Assembly (NCBI GenBank): GCA_027622275.1
Contig: JAQBZB010000054.1
Span: 1-37,500, forward strand
Direction of reading: 5' to 3'
Length of the DNA stretch: 37,500 nucleotides
Source: Planctomycetota bacterium
GTDB lineage: Bacteria; Planctomycetota; Planctomycetia; Pirellulales; Pirellulaceae
Each line of letters opens with the position of its first letter. The first letter of the stretch is position 1. The position numbers were made by a program, and so were the translations under genes. A model generated the notes under the pieces. It was not told the origin of the DNA and did not search any database. It saw nothing but the letters and a program-made list of their open reading frames with translations. This document shows positions 1-8,006 of the stretch, piece by piece.

Positions 1-36
1 TGTAAACAATAAAACGCACCAAGAAAAGGGGGGATT

Positions 37-267
37 TTGAGTTTTTCTTGCTCAGCTTGCGAAGCAGTCTTCAAGAGTTCGCTTGTTCTGGGTCTAGTCG
101 GGACAAATGTCACTAGCGTCGAGTTGCTTCAGTTGTGCGACTTGCCAAATATGAAATGGATGGACGTCGAAGTAAACGCTACAACACGAGAGATGTTGCT
201 CGATCAAGGCAAGAATAAACTACTGTTGCGCAAACGGAGCTGGCGTCCAATCAAGTCTGACTTTTAG
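37..267 (+). CDS. Hypothetical small ORF, doubtful
   Basis: A 76-codon frame opens with TTG at 37 behind a purine-rich GGGGGG stretch, with an in-frame stop at position 10. The product has a Cys-x-x-Cys near its start and a basic C-terminus. I recognise no family. It could be a real small gene, the decayed end of a larger gene, or chance. The rest of 1-594 holds only palindromic repeats and no other supported gene. Confidence 0.25.
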   Translation: MSFSCSACEAVFKSSLVLGLVGTNVTSVELLQLCDLPNMKWMDVEVNATTREMLLDQGKNKLLLRKRSWRPIKSDF

Positions 268-313
268 TGACATAGGTTTTGCTGCGGCTGGGTGGTACAG
301 ACGAATGATCGGT

Positions 314-430
314 GTGCCACTGGTGCCGCCAGTGCGGCCACACTGGTGAAACAGCGAGACGAACGACTTGGTTGGATCGTAATAAATGGCGATCGCATTC
401 GAACTGGTGTGGCAAACTCGGCACTGGCAC
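314..430. repeat. Imperfect inverted repeat
   Basis: The left arm (about 314-347) contains GTGCCACTGGTGCC followed by GCCACACTGGTG. The right arm (about 401-430) contains ACTGGTGTGGC followed by GGCACTGGCAC, which is its gapped reverse complement. It looks like another member of the dispersed palindromic sequences in this window, but the arms align only with gaps. Confidence 0.35.
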
Positions 431-448
431 CGCCAGCCCGGATTATTC

Positions 449-521
449 ATCAGCCGCCTGGCGATAGCCTGCGGTTCTCGTGAACTTCGAGAGAACCGCA
501 CGCTATCGCGTGGCGGCTGAT
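449..521. repeat. REP-like palindrome (family A), copy 1
   Basis: Two 31-bp arms (449-479 and 491-521) are reverse complements with about 3 mismatches, separated by 11 bp. The arm core is GCGATAGCCTGCGGTTCTC / GAGAACCGCACGCTATCGC. Closely similar sequence recurs at about 27365-27425, so this is a dispersed element and not only a local hairpin. It lies upstream of the sulfotransferase gene and could also act as a terminator for anything arriving from the left. Confidence 0.75.
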
Positions 522-594
522 TTGCGCGGTGTTTTGGGCAAGCTAGCCGTAACGAATCTTACAAACGTGTGTTTTGCAGAATGCTGAACGATTC

Positions 595-1347
595 ATGAAT
601 AATCCGGGCACACCAAGGGTTGACGTGTTGGCGAATCACAACCGACGTTCTCTGACCGATGCGATTCAGTGTCTAGCCGCTCGCTGGCCGGACATCTGCG
701 CGACAACAACAAGCGAACGTCCCGTCTTTGTCCTTGCCGCCGGTTGGCGATCCGGCTCGACGTTGTTGCAGCGGATGTTGATGCCGGAGTGTTTTATATG
801 GGGCGAGCCGTATGGACACTCGGGCATGTTGCAGAGCTTGGCCGATCCGCTGCGGTGCATTACCGAGGACTGGCCGGAGCCGCATTTCTTTTATCACGGT
901 GAGCGTGCTTCCAATGTAGCCGTCACGCTCCGCCGTGACGAGCCTGCCGCGAGTGACGTTGCAGCGCTGGTGGATGCTGCTATGCGGCAGGAGTTTGAAG
1001 CGGAGGGACGCAGTGCGGAGGTGGAACAAGAGGTCGATCGGGCTCTGCGGGACGGGGGTGAAACTGCGGGGCTCATCACGACGGAGCGTGATGGCTACAT
1101 TGGGGAGCGTGATCGCGACATAACCGAACGCTTTGTGGCGAATCTTTATCCGAGTGTCGCGACGCTGCTCGATGCACATCGCGCGTACTTGGAAACCCTG
1201 TTCGTTCAGCCCGCGCGAGATGCAAAGGCCCAGCGCTGGGGATTCAAGGAAGTGCGGTTGTCGGCGGATTATGCGCACTACTTGAAACTGCTGTACCCGG
1301 CCTTGATCGGACCTTTGCGAAAAATGCTAGCAACTCGACCATCGTAA
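595..1347 (+). CDS. Sulfotransferase, N-terminal part of a split gene
   Basis: This is the N-terminal half of a PAPS-dependent sulfotransferase-like protein, which would transfer sulfate to a carbohydrate or other acceptor. Residues 44-60 (VFVLAAGWRSGSTLLQR) form the phosphosulfate-binding loop seen at the start of this family. The open frame can begin at TTG 574, but ATG 595 is a more natural start. Residues 103-170 come from a palindromic element inserted in frame. Without them the text reads HGER-DRDITERFVANLYPS, a natural family-like continuation. The frame ends early because a second element starts at about 1298; the missing 3'-phosphate-binding part continues in the next entry. The full catalytic domain can no longer be made as one chain unless frameshifting occurs, so this half is probably non-functional. 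Confidence 0.75.
   Translation: MNNPGTPRVDVLANHNRRSLTDAIQCLAARWPDICATTTSERPVFVLAAGWRSGSTLLQRMLMPECFIWGEPYGHSGMLQSLADPLRCITEDWPEPHFFYHGERASNVAVTLRRDEPAASDVAALVDAAMRQEFEAEGRSAEVEQEVDRALRDGGETAGLITTERDGYIGERDRDITERFVANLYPSVATLLDAHRAYLETLFVQPARDAKAQRWGFKEVRLSADYAHYLKLLYPALIGPLRKMLATRPS
901..1111. repeat. Palindromic insertion (family B), in frame inside the sulfotransferase gene
   Basis: The arms are about 911-942 and 1071-1103 (core GTAGCCGTCACGCTCCGCC, answered by an inverted GGAGCGTGATGGCTAC). They enclose about 130 bp of unrelated sequence. The unit is bounded by the 7-bp direct repeat GAGCGTG at 901-907 and 1105-1111, which looks like a target-site duplication. The spacing of 204 bp is exactly 68 codons, so the reading frame survives. 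The same arms occur at 35270-35388 with a different, shorter middle. No transposase is encoded, so it behaves like a MITE-like or REP-derived element. Confidence 0.75.
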
Positions 1348-1443
1348 CCCGAAGCGTGAGCGAGGATTTGAGGCGGGAACCAGCGCCGTCCTCGCTTACG
1401 CTTCGGGTTACTTGCGCAAAGGTCCGATCAAGGCCGCTGTATC
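1291..1443. repeat. Nested palindromic insertion (family C) splitting the gene
   Basis: The outer arms 1298-1319 and 1415-1436 are perfect reverse complements. The inner arms 1344-1366 and 1389-1411 (GTAACCCGAAGCGTGAGCGA and its complement) pair with one mismatch. On both sides the host sequence reads CTGTAC / CTGTAT, encoding Leu-Tyr-Pro twice. Removing one copy plus the element (146 bp) restores a continuous frame. 146 is not a multiple of three, so the insertion causes a frameshift and a stop at 1345-1347. Confidence 0.8.
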
Positions 1444-2606
1444 CCAACTGCAAGTTCCTGTTCCTGATCCGCAATCCGTATGACGCCTATCGGTCTTGGG
1501 CTGCCAGACGTAACGCGGGTTGGAAATGGTTTTATCGTTGGCCCGATCAGCCAGTGACCGCTCGGTTGTTCGGACAGCTGTGGTGTGAGCTGGCCGGCAG
1601 CTTTGTCGCCGAAGCCCAGCGGCTCGATGCGCACGTCGTCCGCTATGAAGCGTTGCAGGCCGGGGAGTTCGAGCCGATCGAGTCTTATCTTGGATTCCAG
1701 CTCAATCGCGATGCCGCCAAAATCCGACCCGCCGACGGACCTCAGCCGATCGATGTTATCCCGCCAGCGGAACTGGCGGAACTTGGCGATGAGATGCACG
1801 ACTTGGCCGAGACGTTGGGGTATGCCAAGAGTACGATGGCCTTCCAAGGCCGTCGTGATGCGGAGAAGAAGCTCGACGGGCTTGGAAGCCCATCGAACGA
1901 AAGAACGGATGAACCAAACCTCGATCCGGCGCGCTGTGTTGTCCTCGTGCCGATCGGTGAGCAAGTGGTGCCGGCGTGTGAAGAAGCATTGGCCGAGTTG
2001 AAACGTCGCGGTTATCCGGTGCGGCGCGTGCGAGGCTACTCGGCGATCGATCAAGGCCGTAATCAGATGGCGACCGACGCAATGGCCGACGGCTTTGACG
2101 AGACGATGTGGATCGACTCGGATGTCGGCTTCGATCCCGATGACATCGACAAGCTGCGGCGACACAACGTGCCGATCGTCTGCGGCATCTATCCGCAAAA
2201 GGGGCGGCGCGTGCTGGCGTGTCATGTGTTGCCTGGCACGGAGAAGCTGATCTTTGGAAATGAAGGCGGGCTGACCGAGATTCTGTATGCAGGAACGGGC
2301 TTCTTGCACGTGCGGCGCGAGGCTTACGAAACGATCCGACGCGAGTTGCAATTGCCGTTGTGCAACGAACGCTTCGGCGGGCGGCCGATGGTCCCGTTCT
2401 TTCAACCGATGAGCCATCCCCTTGCGACGGGGCATTGGTATCTGGCCGAGGATTTCGCCTTTTGCGAACGGGCTCGGCAAGCGGGCTTCAAGATCTTTGC
2501 CGATACAAGCGTGCGGCTGATGCATTACGGCAACTACGGCTACAGTTGGGAAGACGCTGGCATGGAACTGGAACGCTACCGCACCCTTCATTTCCACACC
2601 AAGTGA
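1356..2606 (+). CDS. Sulfotransferase C-terminal part fused to a GT2-like glycosyltransferase
   Basis: The first roughly 30 codons are palindrome sequence. From codon 28 the protein resumes the interrupted sulfotransferase with the 3'-phosphate-binding motif FLIRNPYDAYRSW. After about residue 190 comes a second domain beginning CVVLVPIGEQVVPACEEAL, with a DxD-type sequence WIDSDVGF and GTGFLHVRR, as in nucleotide-sugar glycosyltransferases of A-type fold. The original gene was therefore a sulfotransferase-glycosyltransferase fusion acting on glycans. The glycosyltransferase half is intact and might still be translated from GTG 1356 or an internal start such as ATG 1839. Donor and acceptor are unknown. 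Confidence 0.7.
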   Translation: MSEDLRREPAPSSLTLRVTCAKVRSRPLYPNCKFLFLIRNPYDAYRSWAARRNAGWKWFYRWPDQPVTARLFGQLWCELAGSFVAEAQRLDAHVVRYEALQAGEFEPIESYLGFQLNRDAAKIRPADGPQPIDVIPPAELAELGDEMHDLAETLGYAKSTMAFQGRRDAEKKLDGLGSPSNERTDEPNLDPARCVVLVPIGEQVVPACEEALAELKRRGYPVRRVRGYSAIDQGRNQMATDAMADGFDETMWIDSDVGFDPDDIDKLRRHNVPIVCGIYPQKGRRVLACHVLPGTEKLIFGNEGGLTEILYAGTGFLHVRREAYETIRRELQLPLCNERFGGRPMVPFFQPMSHPLATGHWYLAEDFAFCERARQAGFKIFADTSVRLMHYGNYGYSWEDAGMELERYRTLHFHTK

Positions 2607-2671
2607 CGGGCGCGCGGAGTTGCAGCAAAAAAGTGGAATATGCTTAGGCCGCTCGAGTCATTGCGAAGCCG

Positions 2672-2875
2672 TCACTGAGTAATTCCGCTAGGACCGGCCA
2701 CATGCCCGACAACACCTTCGTGAGACGGATCGTAACGCACACGGATCGAGTCATCCAGCAAGCTGTATCGAAACTCGGCTTGCGTTCGATTCCGGTTCAC
2801 GATAACTTCCCAACCCTGTCTGTTGGCTCGGTGATAGCATTGGATGGCGGTTCGTCTTGCCTCACGTCGATTCAA
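2672..2875 (-). CDS. Hypothetical 67-aa ORF, doubtful
   Basis: The 2607-2980 gap contains short frames on both strands. This minus-strand one opens with TTG and encodes a basic, protein-like sequence (RREARRTAIQCYHRANRQG near the start). It has no family I recognise and no clear ribosome site. A 78-codon plus-strand frame at 2702-2938 overlaps it and is less protein-like. Either or neither could be real. Confidence 0.2.
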   Translation of the reverse strand: MNRREARRTAIQCYHRANRQGWEVIVNRNRTQAEFRYSLLDDSIRVRYDPSHEGVVGHVAGPSGITQ

Positions 2876-2980
2876 CGGGCCGCTGGCATTGCCGTCGGGC
2901 GCGTGTTGATTGGGTCGTTGGCACCGGTTGCTGCGTGACCGCGGACGCCTGGAGAGGTCGATTGCTCGGCTGGAGATGAC

Positions 2981-3640
2981 ATGGAAGTCACGAAAATGAT
3001 GCGTGTTGCAACGATCGCGGTGGTCCTCGGTTCGCTGCCATTGACGACCGGCTGTGTCGGTTTGTTGTCAACGCTGCGATGGGTGGGCGGCGAGAATCTC
3101 GTGCCTGCCGAATATGACGACCTCGAAGGCAAACGCGTCGCCGTGATTTGCGTCTCCGATCAGTCTTCTTACGGCACCGGCTCCGAGTCGCTGTTGTTGG
3201 CTCGCGAGGTGAGTTCGATCTTGCAAAAGAACGTCAAAGATATCGAACTGGTTCGCGCGGACGAAGTCGCGGACTGGATCGACCGCGAGGGTTGGGACGA
3301 GATTGACTATCGCGAGATCGGACGCGGCGTCGAAGCGGAGCGTGTGATCGCTATCAATCTGTCGAGTTTCAGCATCCGTGAGGGTGCATCGCTGTACAAG
3401 GGCCGGGCCGATGTCGACATTTCCGTTTACGACATGGGAGACGGTGGCCACGAAGTCTTTCGGAAATCGGTTCCCGAATTCAGCTTTCCAGCCACCGGAC
3501 CTTATCCGGTTGGTGACTTGAGCGAACTTCAGTTCCGTCGCGCCTTCTTAAAGACGCTTTCACAGCTTGTCGCTCGGCATTTCTACGCGTACGACGTCGC
3601 GGAAGACTTCAGCCGTGATTCGGCCTTTATCAGGCCTTAA
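2981..3640 (+). CDS. Putative lipoprotein, unknown function
   Basis: A 219-aa secreted protein. Residues 8-25 form a signal peptide ending in the lipobox LTTGC (Cys25), so it is probably anchored to a membrane by a lipid. The rest is a soluble alpha/beta-looking domain, with strands such as KRVAVICVSD and ERVIAINLSSF and a C-terminal YAYDVAEDFSRDS. It loosely resembles CsgG/LpoB-like periplasmic lipoprotein domains, but this is only an impression. The start at ATG 2981 has GGAG five to six bases upstream. It converges with the vWA gene, with a strong inverted repeat between them. Confidence 0.75.
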   Translation: MEVTKMMRVATIAVVLGSLPLTTGCVGLLSTLRWVGGENLVPAEYDDLEGKRVAVICVSDQSSYGTGSESLLLAREVSSILQKNVKDIELVRADEVADWIDREGWDEIDYREIGRGVEAERVIAINLSSFSIREGASLYKGRADVDISVYDMGDGGHEVFRKSVPEFSFPATGPYPVGDLSELQFRRAFLKTLSQLVARHFYAYDVAEDFSRDSAFIRP

Positions 3641-3651
3641 CGGCAGCCGGT

Positions 3652-3702
3652 TGGACGTCTTCGTCCGTCCAAGACAGAAGGACTGACGGACGAGGACGTC
3701 CA
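3652..3702. terminator. 18-bp stem-loop between convergent genes
   Basis: Arms 3652-3669 and 3685-3702 (TGGACGTCTTCGTCCGTC and its complement, one mismatch) have a 15-base loop. The position, 11 bp after one stop codon and 2 bp before the other, fits a bidirectional transcription terminator. It lacks a T tract and may equally be one of the dispersed palindromes. Confidence 0.55.
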
Positions 3703-3704
3703 TC

Positions 3705-5711
3705 CTACAGTTTTGGAACGGGACGTTTCGGGGGCGGCTTCTTGAGCATCTGCTTCTGATCGTTGCGCGCGGGACGCGGTGGACTGTTGTTATTATTGGC
3801 GGCAGTCCGATTGGGAGGTGGCGAGAGGTCGGTGAACTCTTCGGTCCACTTCCATCCCAACGGTGTCTTCAACTCGCGCGATGCCAGCAGCGCCCAGGGG
3901 GTGCCGGGATGCTCATCAACGACGCGCTGCAAATATCCTGCGGCCTGTTGTGCGGCCTTTGCCAGCTGACTGCCCGTGCTGATCTCGTCGTCGTGCCGCA
4001 AGACCCAAGTGTTGTTCTTCTCATTCGAGAACTTCAGGCCTCGCTTCGCTAAGGCGAGCATGGCGTTGTATCCTTCGGCTCGCACCTTGGCGGCCATCAC
4101 GCGTCCCACCGCCAGATCGTAACCGGCCTGCCAGCGCGGCGACGCTTCCTTGGCACGATCCGCCTCGCCCAACTCGAGCATGCCGTAGAGCCCGGCGAGT
4201 TGCGGCTCGAGTTTCGCGGCCCCCTTTTGTGCCTCGGCCAACGCCGTGGCAAGATCGGCTTCGCTTTGTTTTACGAACCGCAACCGAGGCGATTCGAGCT
4301 GATTCATCCACGAAAGTTGTGCCGTTTTCAGTAACGAGGCTCGTGCCTTGTTCTCGTTGACTTGGCGAAGATACTCTTTGGCTGGCAAGTAATCCGGACG
4401 ATATCTCCGCATCACCTCTGGATCGAAGAAGTGCTTTAGATGAGCCGAAAACGGAGTCGTCTCGCCGCCTCCGACCGTTCGATTCACGTTTCGATTGGGA
4501 TGGACCGAGAAGTAGATGCCGCCGGTTTCGTAGCACAAGCGAGTCAACGAAAACGGGCCGAAACCGGAATCCATCGGGTCGGGATCTTCGCTATCCATAA
4601 AACGCAGCTTGACGCGTTCGGGAAACAACGACTCGGGGCCCTGGCTGACGCGACCCCATTGTTCAGATTGGTCGTAGTTCGGGTCGGGATCGACCCACTT
4701 CACAAGCGTTTCGTCGCGACCAAAGGGGGCGGGCACTCCGACCACATAGACGGGGACTTCAAGTCGTCGGCAAAGGTTTACCGTCTTGTCGAGCCCCACT
4801 TGGTCGTCACCGACTTCATCGGTGAACACGACCAACATGATATTTCGAATCGGCGACTCACTTCGGTAACTACGATATTTCTCGACGGCTGTATAGATTG
4901 CCGTAAAGACATATTCCGTGCCCGTATCATCTTGCTTCATCGCCGCAACGGCATCTTTGATCTCGGCGAGGTTGTCCGTTGGTTTATCGGTCAGGAAGTT
5001 AACCTTCTGGCCAAATGCGATGACGGACGTTAGCAGCGGTTTGTCATCATGCCGCTTGAAGGCTGGGTTACCGGCCGCTTCGATGACGCCCAACTCCTGA
5101 TAAATCCGGTCGAAGCGTTCGTTAATTTCAGCTCGCTGGCGCGTCAGGCTTCCCGATTGATCGAACAACCAAACGACCAACGTCTTGCGTTCTTCCAGCG
5201 ACAACAAGATGTCTTGCGTGATGCGGTCGATGGCCCCGGTCGCGCCGGTCGTTCCTTCCCCGGCGGCACCACGTACCGGCAGGTTGTCGATTCGCAAACC
5301 GGTCGCGATCTCGATGACGTTGTTGACTTCGATCTTGGCAACGTCGACCGGACTCAACTCGCTCGGACGCGGCACATCCGAGATGTCGGAGAGCATCTCG
5401 GCAGCGGACAAAGCCATTTCGGCCTCCGCCAAACTGTTCGCGCCGACTTCTGCCAGCGGGCGATCGTTCATGAAGAACTCTTCGGGCGGAAGAACCTCTT
5501 GGTCATCGACAACTTCTTCGACGGGTGCCAAGATCGTCAGCGCGTCGCGTGTCTGCTGTTCTTGAAGATACGTCGAGAAGCCGAGAGCAAGCAGGAGTCC
5601 AACATGCACGAACAAGCTGGCTAAAAAACTCACGGTGTCACGATCAAACGCATTCTCGGCATCCGCTTCCGCGACGGGGTGCGACGCCCGAGGGTCTCCA
5701 GCGATGCTCAC
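3705..5711 (-). CDS. Membrane-anchored vWA-domain protein
   Basis: The start is chosen at GTG 5711 because AGGAGG lies seven bases before it; the frame could extend to TTG 5780. Of 668 residues, about 28-48 form one membrane segment. An acidic linker follows, and a von Willebrand factor A domain runs from about 175 to 375 with a complete MIDAS start DQSGS (Asp184, Ser186, Ser188) and later FTDEVGDDQ. The C-terminal 250 residues are helical and end in a Pro/Lys-rich basic tail (PPPKRPVPKL). Such proteins bind a metal-dependent ligand outside the inner membrane; the partner is unknown. Planctomycetes carry many such vWA proteins. It is transcribed away from the alpha/beta hydrolase gene. Confidence 0.75.
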   Translation of the reverse strand: MSIAGDPRASHPVAEADAENAFDRDTVSFLASLFVHVGLLLALGFSTYLQEQQTRDALTILAPVEEVVDDQEVLPPEEFFMNDRPLAEVGANSLAEAEMALSAAEMLSDISDVPRPSELSPVDVAKIEVNNVIEIATGLRIDNLPVRGAAGEGTTGATGAIDRITQDILLSLEERKTLVVWLFDQSGSLTRQRAEINERFDRIYQELGVIEAAGNPAFKRHDDKPLLTSVIAFGQKVNFLTDKPTDNLAEIKDAVAAMKQDDTGTEYVFTAIYTAVEKYRSYRSESPIRNIMLVVFTDEVGDDQVGLDKTVNLCRRLEVPVYVVGVPAPFGRDETLVKWVDPDPNYDQSEQWGRVSQGPESLFPERVKLRFMDSEDPDPMDSGFGPFSLTRLCYETGGIYFSVHPNRNVNRTVGGGETTPFSAHLKHFFDPEVMRRYRPDYLPAKEYLRQVNENKARASLLKTAQLSWMNQLESPRLRFVKQSEADLATALAEAQKGAAKLEPQLAGLYGMLELGEADRAKEASPRWQAGYDLAVGRVMAAKVRAEGYNAMLALAKRGLKFSNEKNNTWVLRHDDEISTGSQLAKAAQQAAGYLQRVVDEHPGTPWALLASRELKTPLGWKWTEEFTDLSPPPNRTAANNNNSPPRPARNDQKQMLKKPPPKRPVPKL

Positions 5712-6098
5712 AGCTTGCCTCCTCTGTTTTGGACCAACCCCTGGGGTTGTTGGTTGGCACTCTCTCTTCGACGAGCCCAACCACTTAAGTTATTGTCTGG
5801 AATTGACTTGGCGAATGCAAGGTCGACGGGCGGATGGTTGCTTGTTGAGCGCAAGTTAATTGTATGCCGGCGTCGGGTTATTAGCGAGAACGCTTGAGAT
5901 TACCCGCTGTACTCGTTGAACACCGGAGAAACATTAAAGTTCCCGTGGTGACCTAGCTCTAAGGGCCAACCGAACTATCAATTGCTTCGTTGACGCTCGC
6001 TGGTGTGCTATCTAGGATAAACGTGCTGGCCGCTCAGCATCCTGAACTCTCGCGGCCCAGTCCGCTTCTGCAACATCTTTTTCAAGCTGGGGATTTCG
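5712..6098. other. Intergenic region between divergent genes
   Basis: This region separates the divergently transcribed vWA and alpha/beta-hydrolase genes and must hold promoters for both. I see no convincing -35/-10 pair, RNA gene or repeat. The AGGAGG at about 5717-5722 (minus strand) is the ribosome site for the vWA gene. Confidence 0.4.
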
Positions 6099-7097
6099 AT
6101 GACTGGACTTTGCTATCGAAACGTGGGACGCAATCTTCTGGTATTCATGGGCTGCACCTGTATCGCTTCCATCTGTTTTGGACAGCGCGGGCCCGAAGAA
6201 GAACTCAAGATCCCGGGCCCCGAGACGCTAACCGTCATGGCGAGCGATGGCGTTCCGATTCGTTGCAGCTACTACGCCGGGGGTTTTGTCCAGACACCGG
6301 GCGAAAAGAAGGACAAACCAAAGATCGAGAAAAAACCTGGGAAAGAGGTCGTTCCCGTGATCCTACTGCATGGTTGGGAGGGGCGTCGTCGCGACTTTGA
6401 CGAGTTGGCGAGTACCTTGCAGACGCGAGGTCACGCCGTCATCGTGCCGGATTTGCGCGGGCATGGTGACAGTACGACGTATCAAGATGCGAACGGTCTG
6501 TTGAAAGAAATCGATCGCGATCGAATGCGTTCGACGGACATGGCAGGAATGCTATTGGATGTCGAAGTAGCCAAGAAGTTCTTCCTGGAAAAGAACAACG
6601 CTGGCGAAGTCAACATCGAACTCTTGTGCGTGATTGGTGCAGATGTCGGAGCCATCGTCGCGGTGAATTGGGCGGCATTTGACTGGGCTCGCCGCCAGCT
6701 TCCGGCGTTCAAGCAAGGACAGGATGTGAAAGCGTTGGTTCTCGTCTCGCCACAAGAGTCGCACAAAGGCTTCTCCTTGACAAAGGCACTGAACTATCCG
6801 GTGGTTCAAAAGTCGCTCTCGATCATGTTGATCGTCGGCGAAGAAGACCGTACCGCGTCTCGCGAAGCGAAATCGATCCACGCCCGGCTCGAAAGGATGC
6901 GTGACGAACCAGCGGACCCGAAGGACCCGGATCTCGTCTATCTAAAACCGAACACGACGCTTCAGGGGACCCAGCTCATTAAATTTCCGAGTTTGCCGTT
7001 GCGTAACACCATCGCAAATTTCATCGAGCAGCGATTGGTTCGCAAAGCAGGGGACTTTCCCTGGACGGATCGAACGGGTCCGTTCGGCGACAACTAA
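6099..7097 (+). CDS. Alpha/beta-hydrolase-fold protein with Asp at the nucleophile elbow
   Basis: A 332-aa protein with an N-terminal signal-like hydrophobic stretch (residues 12-28), so probably exported. The fold shows in VVPVILLHGWEG (oxyanion region, about 85-95), VIVPDLRGHGDST (114-126) and SIMLIVGEEDRTAS (the usual acid strand). The elbow reads G-A-D-V-G at 180-184, so Ser is replaced by Asp182. This is the nucleophile of haloalkane dehalogenases and epoxide hydrolases, but the surrounding sequence is not obviously of those families. The expected C-terminal catalytic His is not evident (TLQGTQLIKFPS), so the protein may be non-catalytic. The substrate is unknown. Confidence 0.7.
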   Translation: MTGLCYRNVGRNLLVFMGCTCIASICFGQRGPEEELKIPGPETLTVMASDGVPIRCSYYAGGFVQTPGEKKDKPKIEKKPGKEVVPVILLHGWEGRRRDFDELASTLQTRGHAVIVPDLRGHGDSTTYQDANGLLKEIDRDRMRSTDMAGMLLDVEVAKKFFLEKNNAGEVNIELLCVIGADVGAIVAVNWAAFDWARRQLPAFKQGQDVKALVLVSPQESHKGFSLTKALNYPVVQKSLSIMLIVGEEDRTASREAKSIHARLERMRDEPADPKDPDLVYLKPNTTLQGTQLIKFPSLPLRNTIANFIEQRLVRKAGDFPWTDRTGPFGDN

Positions 7098-7111
7098 TGA
7101 GCGGCGATGAT

Positions 7112-7729
7112 TTATTCAGTACGCTTCAGGAGTCCCGGTGGAATGGGCACCAACTGATTGCCGGAGCCGTCGCGCGGCGGATTCATGGCGGCGGGGATCT
7201 TGATCTCTGTGTCAATTGGTAAGACATCAGAGTTTGTCAGTACGCCATCATTTGCCTCAAAGATGATGCGCCAGTCGCCGCGGTCGCCGAGGTAGCGTTC
7301 CGCCAGGGCCTCGAGTGTATCTCCATCGCTAATCCGATGCAGCCGCTCGATTCCGTCAGCATTCGCGGACGGCGTCGCCTCAATCGTCGTAACAGGAATC
7401 GCCTCGGCAAATGGCTCGAAAGTCGAGGCGAGTTTTGGCGGAGCTTGAAGGTCGTCGCGGCGCACTTCTTCTGCCTGCGGAATCGGCACCGTTTCCGCCA
7501 CGGCGGTCGTGGGGAATTGCTGACGAACGGTCGTAGGGGCAGCGACGGGCTCGGTTGGAATCGTTAGCTGCAACGTCAGATCGCCTCGCGACGCGGCGAC
7601 TCCCGCGTATTCGATCGCTTCACGTGTGTCGACTGGCGGTTCGGTAGGGTCGTTTCGAAACGGCAAGGCCGCGCAAACGCCAGCCGAGATGACGGTGATT
7701 CCCAAGATTCTGCGTTTCATGCCAGCCAT
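7112..7729 (-). CDS. LysM-domain protein
   Basis: A 205-aa protein with an N-terminal signal or anchor (residues 5-22), a Pro/Ala/Thr-rich spacer (about 25-125) and a single LysM domain at about 130-180 (HRISDGDTLEALAERYLGD, then WRIIFEAND and IKIPA). LysM domains bind N-acetylglucosamine polymers such as peptidoglycan, and this is likely a cell-envelope protein. The start ATG 7729 has GTGAGG just upstream. It converges on the alpha/beta-hydrolase gene with only 14 bp between the stop codons. Confidence 0.8.
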   Translation of the reverse strand: MAGMKRRILGITVISAGVCAALPFRNDPTEPPVDTREAIEYAGVAASRGDLTLQLTIPTEPVAAPTTVRQQFPTTAVAETVPIPQAEEVRRDDLQAPPKLASTFEPFAEAIPVTTIEATPSANADGIERLHRISDGDTLEALAERYLGDRGDWRIIFEANDGVLTNSDVLPIDTEIKIPAAMNPPRDGSGNQLVPIPPGLLKRTE

Positions 7730-7823
7730 ACTGCCTCACCCAGGTATCGTGTCCGTCGAAACTAGACTGCCACACCCAACACTTCCCGCCCGCAGTTAAA
7801 AAACTGTGTCTTAATTAGTTCCC

Positions 7824-7877
7824 GTAGTGGTGGCTTCCAGCCGCCACCGGACAATGCCGGCTGGAAGCCACCACTAC
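7824..7877. repeat. Perfect 20-bp inverted repeat
   Basis: Arms 7824-7843 and 7858-7877 (GTAGTGGTGGCTTCCAGCCG and its exact complement) have a 14-base loop. It lies between the LysM gene and the end of secDF, about 130 bp after the secDF stop. It could terminate secDF transcripts or be a dispersed palindrome. The rest of 7730-8006 shows nothing else. Confidence 0.7.
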
Positions 7878-8006
7878 CGCGAAATCGGGAAGTAGTAAGG
7901 ACACCGTTTCTAAGTATCGCGATGAGCCAGCCCGTGGCTACAGATGGACCGCTGGCAGAGTGCCGGAATCTCCTGGTGTCGGAGCGTAGGAGGCCGGTTT
8001 TGCGGA

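Noticed and set aside
1428-2597. 389-codon minus-strand frame opposite the glycosyltransferase
   Set aside because: It is antisense to a clear coding frame with recognised motifs and has a low-complexity, non-family sequence; a shadow in GC-rich DNA.
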